Assembly: GCA_019119205.1 (NCBI GenBank)
Contig: DWXK01000075.1
Coordinates: forward strand, 1-64,000
DNA length: 64,000 nucleotides
Direction of reading: 5' to 3'
Source of the DNA: Candidatus Mediterraneibacter intestinavium
GTDB taxonomy: Bacteria > Bacillota > Clostridia > Lachnospirales > Lachnospiraceae
Shown here: positions 26,793 through 35,196 of the stretch, piece by piece
Layout: each line of letters opens with the position of its first letter
Numbering within the stretch: the first letter of the stretch is position 1
Notes under the pieces: model-generated
What the model was told of the DNA's origin: nothing
Database searches by the model: none
What the model saw: only the letters and a program-made list of their open reading frames with translations
Program-made: the position numbers and the translations under genes

Positions 26793-28397
26793 ATGAAACT
26801 GACATTTATCGGAGCAGCCCATGAAGTTACGGGAAGCTGCCATTTTCTTCAGGCGGCCGGGAAAAATATCCTGATCGACTGCGGGATGGAGCAGGGACCG
26901 GACCTGTATGAAAATCCGGGGCTTCCGATCCCGGAGAGCGAGATCGACTATGTATTCCTGACACATGCCCATATCGACCATTCCGGGATGCTCCCGGCAC
27001 TGACAAAGAAAGGCTTCCGGGGGCAGATATTTGCGACATTCGCGACGGCAGACCTGTGCAACATCATGCTCCGCGACAGTGCGCACATCCAGGAATTCGA
27101 GGCAGAGTGGAGGAACAGGAAAGGGAGGCGAGCCGGGAAACCCGAGTATGAGCCTGTCTATGTGATGCAGGATGCCCTGGACGCGATCGAACTCCTGGTG
27201 CCATGCCAGTACGGTGAAAGGATCACGATCTGCGACGGGATCCAGATCCGATTCACGGACGTGGGACATCTGCTGGGCTCGGCGAGTATCGAAGTGTGGG
27301 CGACAGAGGAAGGCATGACGAAGAAGATCGTCTTTTCTGGTGATGTAGGGAATCTGGATCAGCCTATCATCAAAGATCCCAGTTACACGGAAACAGCGGA
27401 TTATGTGGTGGTGGAATCTACTTACGGCAATCGGATCCATTCCGCAGAGAAACCGGATTACCTGGGAGAATTCACAAGGATCATCAAAGAGACCTTTGAC
27501 AGAGGCGGCAATGTGGTCATCCCCTCTTTTGCTGTGGGGAGGACCCAGGAGATGCTCTATTTTATCCGGGAGATCAAGGAGCAGGGACTTCTGAAAGAGT
27601 ATCAGGATTTTGACGTGTATCTGGACAGCCCGCTGGCGATCGAGGCGACGAAAGTGTTTACGAAAAACATGCGGGACTGCTTTGACGAGGAAGCTCTCGC
27701 TCTGGTGAATTCCGGTGTGAACCCGCTGGTCTTTCCGGGACTGCATACCTCCACGACGAGCGATGATTCCAAGATGATCAATTTTATCGAAAAGCCGAAA
27801 GTGATCATCTCTGCTTCCGGTATGTGCGATGCAGGCAGGATCCGCCATCATCTGAAACACAATCTGTGGCGTCCGGAGTGTACGATCCTTTTTGTGGGAT
27901 ATCAGGCAAACGGAACGCTTGGAAGAAAACTTCTCGAGGGGGAGAAAAATGTGAAGCTCTTCGGGGAGGAGATTGAGGTGCACGCCAGGATCGAGAGCCT
28001 TCACGGAGTGAGCGGTCATGCTGACATGAACGGACTTTTGAAATGGATCGCCGGATTCCGGGGCCATGTCGAGAGAGTGTTCGTCGTACACGGCGAGGAT
28101 ACGGTGACCGAAGAGTTTGCGCAGACGGTGGAGGAAAAGTTCGGGTATAAGACCTGGGCGCCCTTCCCCTGCTGTGAGGCAGATCTTATCTCAAACGAGA
28201 TCATAAATGAAGGGGTGAAAGTCCCTGTCAGACCAAAGAAGGCGGCACAGCGCAGAGCAGATACTGCTTTCGACCGCCTTGTGGAAGCGGGAAAGAGGCT
28301 GCTTGATATCATCTACAGGAACGAAGGGCTCTCCAATAAAGATAAGGCGAAATTTGAGAGCCAGATCAATAACCTTGCAGACAAATGGGAAGAATGA
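26793..28397 (+). CDS. Beta-CASP metallo-beta-lactamase-fold hydrolase (RNase J/CPSF-like)
   Basis: MBL-fold proteins with a beta-CASP domain are usually nucleases that act on RNA. The start at 26793 gives the usual family beginning MKLTFIGAAHEVTGSCHFL. A possible TATAAT at 26736-26741 would place transcription start downstream of the earlier ATG at 26733. The 534-residue protein has the zinc motif THAHIDHSGMLP, Asp in FSGDVGNLD, beta-CASP elements SFAVGRTQEMLYF and SASGMCDAGRIRHHL, and the late HGVSGHADMNGLLKWI. The last ~80 residues (from about VRPKKAAQRRADTAF) are a charged C-terminal extension. It is close to the archaeal/bacterial CPSF73-like group (YSH1). It separates sigE from sigG. 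Confidence 0.9.
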   Translation: MKLTFIGAAHEVTGSCHFLQAAGKNILIDCGMEQGPDLYENPGLPIPESEIDYVFLTHAHIDHSGMLPALTKKGFRGQIFATFATADLCNIMLRDSAHIQEFEAEWRNRKGRRAGKPEYEPVYVMQDALDAIELLVPCQYGERITICDGIQIRFTDVGHLLGSASIEVWATEEGMTKKIVFSGDVGNLDQPIIKDPSYTETADYVVVESTYGNRIHSAEKPDYLGEFTRIIKETFDRGGNVVIPSFAVGRTQEMLYFIREIKEQGLLKEYQDFDVYLDSPLAIEATKVFTKNMRDCFDEEALALVNSGVNPLVFPGLHTSTTSDDSKMINFIEKPKVIISASGMCDAGRIRHHLKHNLWRPECTILFVGYQANGTLGRKLLEGEKNVKLFGEEIEVHARIESLHGVSGHADMNGLLKWIAGFRGHVERVFVVHGEDTVTEEFAQTVEEKFGYKTWAPFPCCEADLISNEIINEGVKVPVRPKKAAQRRADTAFDRLVEAGKRLLDIIYRNEGLSNKDKAKFESQINNLADKWEE

Positions 28398-28508
28398 TGT
28401 TTCCTTTGTCAAGGTCTAAAAGTTTATAAAATTTTCTCCGGCATCGAATATCCTGTGCACAGAGTGAGAATCATTCTAAGTAGAAAACAGCTTAGGAGGA
28501 TTCTTACA

Positions 28509-29291
28509 ATGATGGTGAACAAGGTGGAACTGTGCGGAGTCAATACATCGAAACTCCCGCTTCTGAGGGAAGAAGAGAAGGAGGAATTGTTCGCGCGCGT
28601 CCAGGCTGGTGATGAGGAGGCGCGCGAACAGTATATCAAGGGGAATTTAAGGCTGGTGCTCAGCGTGATAAAACGCTTTGACGGGAGCAGTGAGAATGCA
28701 GATGACCTTTTTCAGATCGGGTGTGTGGGACTGATGAAAGCTGTGGATCACTTCGATCCGTCAAGGATGGTGAAATTCTCTACCTATGCGGTCCCTATGA
28801 TCATCGGAGAGATCCGCAGATATTTGAGGGATAACAGTTCGATACGGGTCAGCAGGTCGCTGCGGGATACAGCGTATAAAGCGATCTATGCAAAAGAGGG
28901 GTATATCCGGCAGCATATGAAAGAGCCGACAGTCCAGGAGATCGCGGATGAGATCGGGATCGCGAAGGAGGATGTGGTGTTTGCCCTTGACGCGATCCAG
29001 GCGCCGATGAGCCTTCATGAACCGGTCTACAGCGACGGGGGCGATGCCCTTTATGTCATGGACCAGGTCAGTGACAAAAAGAACAAAGAGGAGAACTGGA
29101 TCGAGGAACTCTCCCTTGAGGCGGCGATGGAGAGGCTCAACGAGCGGGAAAGGTATATCATAACTCTCCGCTTTTTTGAGGGAAAGACCCAGATGGAAGT
29201 TGCGGATCAGATCAATATCTCCCAGGCACAGGTCAGCCGGCTGGAAAAGAACGCCCTGAAGACCATGCGCCAGTACCTGCTTGGAAAGTGA
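28509..29291 (+). CDS. sigG: RNA polymerase sporulation sigma factor sigma-G
   Basis: Sigma-G drives late forespore transcription. The start at 28509 lies eight bases after AGGAGGA and gives a 260-residue protein, the same length as the Bacillus one, beginning MMVNKVELCGVNTSKLPLL, the family signature. Region 2 has NLRLVLSVIKRF, DLFQIGCVGLMKAVDHFDP and KFSTYAVPMIIGEIRRYLRDN. Region 3 has PTVQEIADEIGIAKEDV. Region 4 ends with QMEVADQINISQAQVSRLEKNAL. A CATTCTA at 28472-28478 with GAATA 21 nt upstream resembles a forespore promoter, but the spacing is too long for confidence. Confidence 0.97.
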   Translation: MMVNKVELCGVNTSKLPLLREEEKEELFARVQAGDEEAREQYIKGNLRLVLSVIKRFDGSSENADDLFQIGCVGLMKAVDHFDPSRMVKFSTYAVPMIIGEIRRYLRDNSSIRVSRSLRDTAYKAIYAKEGYIRQHMKEPTVQEIADEIGIAKEDVVFALDAIQAPMSLHEPVYSDGGDALYVMDQVSDKKNKEENWIEELSLEAAMERLNERERYIITLRFFEGKTQMEVADQINISQAQVSRLEKNALKTMRQYLLGK

Positions 29292-29447
29292 ATTGCCGGC
29301 GGCGGTTAAGTGTGAACAGGAACAAAGATGAGGGGCTGTTTCCGGGAAAGTGAAGAAAGTATTGCTATTTTCATGGCTTCATACTATGATATGGATAGCC
29401 GGGATCAAAAAGAGGACCGGTACAAAAGAAAAATACGGAGGGAAGCC

Positions 29448-30116
29448 ATGTATAAGGCATGTATATTTGATCTGGACGGGACGCTGACAGATACACTGGA
29501 CTCTCTTGTCTATTCCGTCAATGAGACGATGAAGGAGCTTGGACTGCCAGGGATCACCACGGAGCAGTGCCGGCAGTTTGTCGGAAACGGAGCGAAGGTG
29601 CTGATCGAGAAGACCCTGCGGGCATGCGGGGACGAGAACCTGGAACATTACGAACAGGCGATGAGTGCATACCTGAGAATATTTGATGAGAACTGCACAT
29701 ATCATGTAATACCTTACGGCGGAGTGACCGGACTGCTCGAGGATCTGAAGGCAGGAGGGATGAGGCTCGCCGTATTATCCAATAAACCGGACCGGCAGGC
29801 AGTCCACGTGGTCAGAGAGATTTTTGGTGAAGGTGTGTTTGACCGGGTGTACGGACAGAGAGAAGGAGTGCCGCGCAAACCGGACCCTGCAGCGGTGCTT
29901 CAGATCGCGTCTGAATTCGGCGCTGCACCGGAGGAGACACTCTATATCGGAGATTCTGAAGTGGATCTGGCGACGGGAAGAGCTGCCGGCATGAAGACGG
30001 TATTGGTATCATGGGGATTCCGGGACAGGGAGGACCTGCGTTCGGCAGGGGCGGACCTGATCGTGGATTCCGCAGATGAGATCCTGGAGATCGCAGAAGG
30101 AGGAGGTTGTGCATGA
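29448..30116 (+). CDS. HAD-family phosphatase, phosphoglycolate phosphatase-like
   Basis: HAD hydrolases of this subfamily remove phosphate from small metabolites such as 2-phosphoglycolate. The start at 29448 has CGGAGGG just upstream and yields the family beginning MYKACIFDLDGTLTDTLDSL, with nucleophile Asp and DxD. Motif II is LAVLSNKPDR, motif III Lys lies in VPRKPDPAAV, and motif IV is LYIGDSEVDLATGRAAGM. The 222-residue length and alpha-helical cap fit Gph. The open frame extends upstream without a ribosome site. Its stop overlaps the ATG of the next small gene in an ATGA arrangement. Confidence 0.9.
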   Translation: MYKACIFDLDGTLTDTLDSLVYSVNETMKELGLPGITTEQCRQFVGNGAKVLIEKTLRACGDENLEHYEQAMSAYLRIFDENCTYHVIPYGGVTGLLEDLKAGGMRLAVLSNKPDRQAVHVVREIFGEGVFDRVYGQREGVPRKPDPAAVLQIASEFGAAPEETLYIGDSEVDLATGRAAGMKTVLVSWGFRDREDLRSAGADLIVDSADEILEIAEGGGCA

Positions 30117-30376
30117 ACGGATACAGTGAAGAATGCCTGAATGTTTTTCTGAGAGATCAGGGGAAACTCTTTGACGAACCGGTGGCTGAGACACCGGAGG
30201 AAGCAGAGGCGTTCCTGGAAGACTGCATGGCAGTGGTCGTGGATTCTCTGAGGGAAGTCAGGGAATATTTTGAGGAGAGCGGAGCTGATGTGGAACATAT
30301 GTCAGACGAGGAACTGGAGGATGCATCAGAAGTATTTGCGCTCCCGGATGGAAAGTATCTGATCGTCGAAGGATAG
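30113..30376 (+). CDS. Small acidic protein of unknown function, coupled to the HAD phosphatase
   Basis: The 87-residue protein overlaps the HAD gene stop by 4 nt (ATGA) and has GGAGGAGG as ribosome site inside that gene, so translation is probably coupled. It is helical and strongly acidic (VAETPEEAEAFLEDCMAVVVDSLREVREYFEESGADVEHMSDEELEDASEVF is the helical body, given here only as a range, about residues 25-75). It ends in a short beta-like LPDGKYLIVEG. No signal peptide or membrane helix is visible. I do not recognise a named family; the size and charge suggest a binding or regulatory partner. Confidence 0.7.
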   Translation: MNGYSEECLNVFLRDQGKLFDEPVAETPEEAEAFLEDCMAVVVDSLREVREYFEESGADVEHMSDEELEDASEVFALPDGKYLIVEG

Positions 30377-30409
30377 GGCACAGAACGATAAGAGTCAACA
30401 GGTCATGGA

Positions 30410-30536
30410 AAAGCCGCAGTCTATTCACGCGTGCAGCGAGCCGGGCAGACATACTTGTATGTCCGTTCGGCGGCTGCTGCGAGGGTCAGATACCCCCGAT
30501 GCTCTCATCGGGGGTATCTGACTTGACTGCGGCTTT
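30410..30536. repeat. Compact three-way-junction palindromic element with 12-bp terminal inverted repeats
   Basis: The ends AAAGCCGCAGTC (30410-30421) and GACTGCGGCTTT (30525-30536) are perfect inverse copies. Between them are two further hairpins: an imperfect one at about 30433-30480 closed by GACATAC/GTATGTC, and a perfect 17-bp stem at 30485-30501 with 30506-30522 and a CTCT loop. The element covers the gap between convergent genes and also encodes the last codons of the minus-strand gene. It may act as a bidirectional terminator, a MITE-like repeat, or both. It cannot be classed without finding other copies. Confidence 0.6.
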
Positions 30537-30953
30537 GTTTACGGCTTCTTTGATGGCATCCAGTATCATCTGGGATGTGTAAGGAGTGTCCTCCGGCAGT
30601 GAGATGTCTTCCAGGGACTGTGTCTCGCAGATCTGTTCTGCGATGTCCTCGATAGCTGGCTGGACAAGAGGGTACATCGCGGCGACCGTCTCGTCAAGGT
30701 TGGAAAACCGGATGGAGTTGATTCGGGATTCGTCTACGGATACCTCCACTTCCAGATTCGTGTTGTTCAGCGTGAGAGAAGAAGTATAGACGCCCGGAGT
30801 ATACTGCTTTTCTACGCCGGTGCCGGAAGAACTGTCATCCTGCCGGAACATGATGACGAGGAGAACGATGAGCAGTATCCCCAGCGCGGCAAACACAGCA
30901 GTGTAGATGATCTCTTTCATATGAAGGACAATGATCTTTGTCTTGGAACCCAT
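30486..30953 (-). CDS. Membrane-anchored protein with FMN-binding-like domain
   Basis: The 155-residue protein starts at the ATG (30953) seven bases after GGGAGGT, giving MGSKTKIIVLHMK and one membrane helix at about 14-36. The outside part, YTPGVYTSSLTLNNTNLEVEV..., ending in QMILDAIKEAVNKAA, follows the strand-helix pattern of FMN_bind (PF04205-like) domains, where YTPGTY and a late SGAT motif are typical. The SGAT motif that carries covalent FMN is replaced by PYTSQMI, so flavin attachment is unlikely. About 17 codons at the 3' end lie inside the palindromic element, so the tail after VNKAA may be recent. Confidence 0.55.
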   Translation of the reverse strand: MGSKTKIIVLHMKEIIYTAVFAALGILLIVLLVIMFRQDDSSSGTGVEKQYTPGVYTSSLTLNNTNLEVEVSVDESRINSIRFSNLDETVAAMYPLVQPAIEDIAEQICETQSLEDISLPEDTPYTSQMILDAIKEAVNKAAVKSDTPDESIGGI

Positions 30954-31049
30954 AGAGTTACCTCCCAATCTATTTTGCCGCCGCCCTTTGCGGCTTCAGC
31001 TTTTTTATAAGTGTATGACGCGAAAAGGGAAAATATTCACGGCTTTTGC

Positions 31050-31078
31050 GTGACAAACCATGCCTCATGCTGTAAAAT
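31050..31078 (+). promoter_or_regulatory. Sigma-A promoter of pth-mfd
   Basis: GTGACA (31050-31055), a 17-nt spacer and TAAAAT (31073-31078) lie 38 nt before the pth start. Each hexamer differs from consensus at one position. Confidence 0.65.
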
Positions 31079-31115
31079 AAGATGATTATGAGCTGATTTA
31101 GAAAGGATGATCGAT

Positions 31116-31694
31116 ATGTTTATCATTGCCGGTCTGGGAAACCCGACAAAAGAGTATGAAGGGACAAGGCATAATGTGGGATTTGATGTAATAGACAGGC
31201 TTTCGGAGAAATACAATATAGATGTGGACACAAAAAAGCACCGTGCCCTGATCGGGAAAGGGATGATCGCAGGGCGGAAAGTGATCCTGGTAAAACCTCA
31301 GACTTATATGAACTTAAGCGGGGAGAGCATCAGGAGCCTGGTGGATTATTATAAGATCGATCCGGAGGAAGAACTCCTGGTCATCTACGACGATATCAGT
31401 CTGGGAACAGGACAGCTGCGGATACGGGCGAAGGGGAGCGCGGGAGGACATAACGGCATCAAGAACATCATCGCGCACCTGGGCAGCCAGGTCTTCCCCC
31501 GGATCAAGATCGGGGTTGGAGAAAAGCCGCGGGGATATGACCTGGCGGACTATGTGCTCGGACATTTTTCAAAAGCGGAGCGGGAACAGATGGAGGAAGG
31601 ATACGGATGTGCGCTCCGGGCTGTGGAGATGATCGTATCCGGAGAGACCGCGGAAGCGATGAACGAGTTTAACCGGAAGAAAAGAGAAGAGTAG
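31116..31694 (+). CDS. pth: Peptidyl-tRNA hydrolase
   Basis: Pth frees tRNA from peptidyl-tRNAs that drop off ribosomes. The start at 31116 is preferred because GAAAGG sits ten bases upstream; the ATG at 31107 lies on the ribosome site. The 192-residue product has the family motifs FIIAGLGNPTKEYEGTRHNVGFDVID (with the catalytic His), KPQTYMNLSGESI, VIYDDISLGTGQLRIRAKGSAGGHNGIKNI and FPRIKIGVGEKP. It is followed 22 nt later by mfd, the same pairing as in Bacillus. Confidence 0.97.
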   Translation: MFIIAGLGNPTKEYEGTRHNVGFDVIDRLSEKYNIDVDTKKHRALIGKGMIAGRKVILVKPQTYMNLSGESIRSLVDYYKIDPEEELLVIYDDISLGTGQLRIRAKGSAGGHNGIKNIIAHLGSQVFPRIKIGVGEKPRGYDLADYVLGHFSKAEREQMEEGYGCALRAVEMIVSGETAEAMNEFNRKKREE

Positions 31695-31716
31695 AAGAGA
31701 GGAAAGAGAGGACGAG

Positions 31717-34700
31717 ATGCAGGCTTTTTTGGCTCCGCTGGAAGAACTGGCGGACTATCAGGAGATTCTCAGAGACAGGAGAAAGGAAACGGGGATCATT
31801 CAGATCGCAGGCTGCGTGAACTCCCAGAAGACCCATCTGATGTATGCCCTTGGCGATGGCTGTGAGTACAGAGTCATCGCTTTTTCGAGTGAGGAAAAAG
31901 CAAAGAGAGCGTACGAGGAATATCGTTTTCTGACAGAGGATGTATACTTGTATCCGGCCAGAGACCTTCTGTTCTATCATGCCGATATCAAGGGAAAGGT
32001 GCTGACCGGGCAGCGGATGGAAGTGCTCCGGGCTCTGATCGAGAAGAACCCCGGGGATACGCTGACTGTGATCACAACGATGGACGCTTTTCTCGACGGG
32101 CTCTCGGCGCCGGACGAGATCCGGAAGAGCCGGATCTCTCTGAGAGCAGGGGATGAGATCAGTTTTTCAGAGTTTCAGTCAAGGCTCTCTGCCATGGGTT
32201 ACGACAGGGAGAGCCAGATAGAGGGACCGGGACAGTTTGCCGTCCGGGGCGGTATCCTGGATGTGTTCCCGCTCACAGAAGAACTGCCTGTCAGGATCGA
32301 ACTGTGGGGGGATGAGATCGATTCCATACGCAGTTTTGATGTGGAGAGTCAGCGCTCTGTGGAGAACCTGGAGGAAGTGATCATCTATCCTGCTTCTGAA
32401 AACTGCGGAGAAGGTTCGGCAAATGTTTCTTTTCTGGAGTATTTCCCGGAAAAAGAGACCCTTCTCTTTTTTGACGAACCTTTCCGCCTCCAGGAAGAAG
32501 CGGAGGCAGTGGAGAAGGAATATTTTCACAGCAGGGAAAACCGGGATGAGGCGGGAGTGGCTCTGGAAGAGGAGGAACTGAAAGTCTTTCAGACAAAAGA
32601 GATCATTGAAAGGATGAACGGATACAGCGGGATCGGATTCACCACGCTGGAATCAAAGTGCGGGCTCTTCCGCGTGAGGCAGACTGTCAGTATCCAGACG
32701 AAAGGCGTCAATCCATACAACAACAGTTTTGAACTCCTGACCAGAGATTTAAAGCGTCTGAAGAGATCGGGGTACCGGGTTGTCCTTCTGTCCGGCTCCA
32801 GGACCAGGGCGAAGAGGCTTGCAGAGGATCTGAGGGATTATGACCTGAGCAGTTTTTACAGCGAGGACATGGAGCGGACGGTGAACCCGGGGGAGATCAT
32901 GGTCTCCTACGGCTATGTGGCGGAAGGGTATGAGTATCCGATGCTGAAATTTACCGTGATCTCCGAGACGGATATCTTCGGGAAAAAGAAAAAAAAGAAG
33001 AAACGCCGCAGATATGAAGGCCAGAAGATCCAGGATTTCGCGGAACTTAAACCCGGGGACTATGTGGTCCATGAGAACCACGGTCTGGGGATCTATCAGG
33101 GGATAGAGAAGATCGAGGTAGACAAGGTCACGAAGGATTATATGAAGATCTCTTATGCAGAGGGAGGAATCCTCTATATCCCGGTGAGCCAGATGGACCT
33201 GATCCAGAAATATGCCGGTTCTGACGCGAAGAAGCCGAAACTCAATAAACTGGGGACGACCCAGTGGGTGAAGACAAAGACCCAGGTGAAAAAAGCGGTC
33301 CAGGCTGTGGCGGAGGATCTGGTAAAACTGTACGCTGTGAGACAGAAGACAGAAGGGTTTGTCTACGGTCCTGACACAGTATGGCAGAAAGAATTTGAAG
33401 AGATGTTCCCGTTTGAGGAGACGGAGGACCAGATCCAGGCGATCGAAGATACAAAGAAAGACATGGAGAGTACGAAGATCATGGACCGGCTGATCTGCGG
33501 CGATGTCGGATACGGAAAGACAGAGGTTGCGATCCGTGCGGCGTTCAAGGCAGTGCAGGAGGGCAAACAGGTGGTGTATCTCGTGCCGACCACGATCCTG
33601 GCACAGCAGCATTACAATACTTTTGTCCAGAGGCTGAAAGACTTTCCGGTCCGGATCGACCTGCTCTGCCGGTTCCGCAGTTCCTATCAGCAGAAAAAGA
33701 CAGTGGAGGATTTAAAGAAGGGTCTTGTGGACATCGTGATCGGGACACATCGTGTCCTGTCGAAGGATGTGGGCTATAAAGACCTGGGGCTTCTTATCAT
33801 CGATGAGGAGCAGAGGTTTGGAGTGACCCACAAGGAAAAGATCAAAAAACTCCGGGAGAATGTGGATGTTCTCACCCTCACGGCGACGCCCATCCCACGG
33901 ACGCTGCACATGAGCCTGATCGGGATCCGGGATATGAGTGTGCTCGAGGAGGCGCCCCAGGACCGGATGCCGATCCAGACCTATGTGATGGAATACAATG
34001 ATGAGATGGTGCGGGAGGCGATCGAAAGAGAATTGTCCCGGGGAGGACAGGTGTACTATGTGTATAACCGTGTGAATGATATCGCGGATGTAGCGGGAAG
34101 GGTCCAGCGTCTTGTCCCGGAGGCAACCGTATCTTACGCCCACGGGCAGATGAATGAGCGCCAGCTGGAAGATATCATGTACGATTTTATCAACGGGGAT
34201 ATTGACGTGCTGGTATCCACCACGATCATAGAGACCGGCCTTGACATTCCGAATGCCAACACCATGATCATCCAGGACGCAGACCGGTTCGGGCTTTCCC
34301 AGCTCTATCAGCTCCGGGGCAGGGTGGGGCGTTCGAACCGGATGGCTTACGCGTTCCTTTTGTACCGCAGGGACAAACTTTTAAAAGAGGTGGCGGAGAA
34401 GAGGCTCGCAGCGATCCGGGAGTTCACGGACCTGGGTTCCGGGATCAAGATCGCAATGCGGGACCTGGAGATCCGGGGGGCCGGAAATCTCCTCGGTGAG
34501 GCTCAGAGCGGGCACATGGAGGCGGTCGGATATGATCTTTACTGCAAGATGCTCAACGAGGCAGTGATGCAGCTAAAAGGCGGCGGGGAAGAAGAGATAT
34601 ACACCACCACTGTGGATATCAATATCGACGCCTATATCCCGGATTCATATATTAAGAATGAGTATCAGAAGCTGGATGTCTATAAACGGATCGCGGCCAT

Positions 34701-35070
34701 TGAGACAGAGGAAGAGATGGACGATATGATGGAAGAACTGATCGACCGTTTCGGGGATATCCCGAAGAAGGTGCAGCAGCTCCTCCATATCGCGGCGATC
34801 AAGGGGCTTGCCCATTCTGCCTATGTGACTGCGGTGGAGCAGAAAGGACAGGCATATCAGTTTACCATGTATGAGAAGGCAAAGATCGATCCGCAGAAGA
34901 TCCCGGGGCTTTTGAAGGCTTATGGGAACAGCTTGACCTTCCGGGCGGAGGAGCCTCCTTATTTTCGCTATGAGAAGCGGGGCAGGAGCGGGAAAGAATC
35001 CGGTGAGGACGTGCTCCAGCTCCTGCGGAAGATCCTGGAGGATATCAGGGGATTGAGGAGTCCTTCCTGA
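31717..35070 (+). CDS. mfd: Transcription-repair coupling factor
   Basis: Mfd is a DNA translocase that pushes stalled RNA polymerase off DNA and recruits UvrA. The 1117-residue protein has the UvrB-like N-terminal region (IEGPGQFAVRGGILDVFPL), the RNA-polymerase-interacting domain (LKPGDYVVHENHGLGIYQGI), and the RecG-type motor: Walker A GDVGYGKTEVA, DEEQ box IDEEQRFGVTHKEK, TATPIPRTLHMSL, and the later STTIIETGLDIPNANTMI and QLRGRVGRS. The C-terminal UvrA-contact domain follows DVYKRIAAIETEEEMDDM. The length is typical. A Lys/Arg-rich insert KKKKKKRRR occurs between the N-terminal region and the RNA-polymerase-interacting domain. Confidence 0.98.
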   Translation: MQAFLAPLEELADYQEILRDRRKETGIIQIAGCVNSQKTHLMYALGDGCEYRVIAFSSEEKAKRAYEEYRFLTEDVYLYPARDLLFYHADIKGKVLTGQRMEVLRALIEKNPGDTLTVITTMDAFLDGLSAPDEIRKSRISLRAGDEISFSEFQSRLSAMGYDRESQIEGPGQFAVRGGILDVFPLTEELPVRIELWGDEIDSIRSFDVESQRSVENLEEVIIYPASENCGEGSANVSFLEYFPEKETLLFFDEPFRLQEEAEAVEKEYFHSRENRDEAGVALEEEELKVFQTKEIIERMNGYSGIGFTTLESKCGLFRVRQTVSIQTKGVNPYNNSFELLTRDLKRLKRSGYRVVLLSGSRTRAKRLAEDLRDYDLSSFYSEDMERTVNPGEIMVSYGYVAEGYEYPMLKFTVISETDIFGKKKKKKKRRRYEGQKIQDFAELKPGDYVVHENHGLGIYQGIEKIEVDKVTKDYMKISYAEGGILYIPVSQMDLIQKYAGSDAKKPKLNKLGTTQWVKTKTQVKKAVQAVAEDLVKLYAVRQKTEGFVYGPDTVWQKEFEEMFPFEETEDQIQAIEDTKKDMESTKIMDRLICGDVGYGKTEVAIRAAFKAVQEGKQVVYLVPTTILAQQHYNTFVQRLKDFPVRIDLLCRFRSSYQQKKTVEDLKKGLVDIVIGTHRVLSKDVGYKDLGLLIIDEEQRFGVTHKEKIKKLRENVDVLTLTATPIPRTLHMSLIGIRDMSVLEEAPQDRMPIQTYVMEYNDEMVREAIERELSRGGQVYYVYNRVNDIADVAGRVQRLVPEATVSYAHGQMNERQLEDIMYDFINGDIDVLVSTTIIETGLDIPNANTMIIQDADRFGLSQLYQLRGRVGRSNRMAYAFLLYRRDKLLKEVAEKRLAAIREFTDLGSGIKIAMRDLEIRGAGNLLGEAQSGHMEAVGYDLYCKMLNEAVMQLKGGGEEEIYTTTVDINIDAYIPDSYIKNEYQKLDVYKRIAAIETEEEMDDMMEELIDRFGDIPKKVQQLLHIAAIKGLAHSAYVTAVEQKGQAYQFTMYEKAKIDPQKIPGLLKAYGNSLTFRAEEPPYFRYEKRGRSGKESGEDVLQLLRKILEDIRGLRSPS

Positions 35071-35091
35071 TGAATTCTTTGTGATTTCTAC

Positions 35092-35120
35092 TTGTTAGAA
35101 CAGTGAAAACGGAGTATAAT
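35092..35120 (+). promoter_or_regulatory. Sigma-A promoter of the foldase lipoprotein gene
   Basis: TTGTTA (35092-35097), a 17-nt spacer and consensus TATAAT (35115-35120) lie 76 nt before the start codon of the lipoprotein gene. Confidence 0.75.
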
Positions 35121-35196
35121 ATTCGGGAATGCTGCGGAGTATCCGCGCAGGAAAACTGCGGGAAGGTCCGGGAAATAGATACTTAGGAGGACATAG

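Noticed and set aside
28446..28478. Sigma-G/sigma-F promoter for sigG (GAATA and CATTCTA)
   Set aside because: Both elements are recognisable but 21 nt apart, longer than the usual 17-18; not strong enough to list as a feature.
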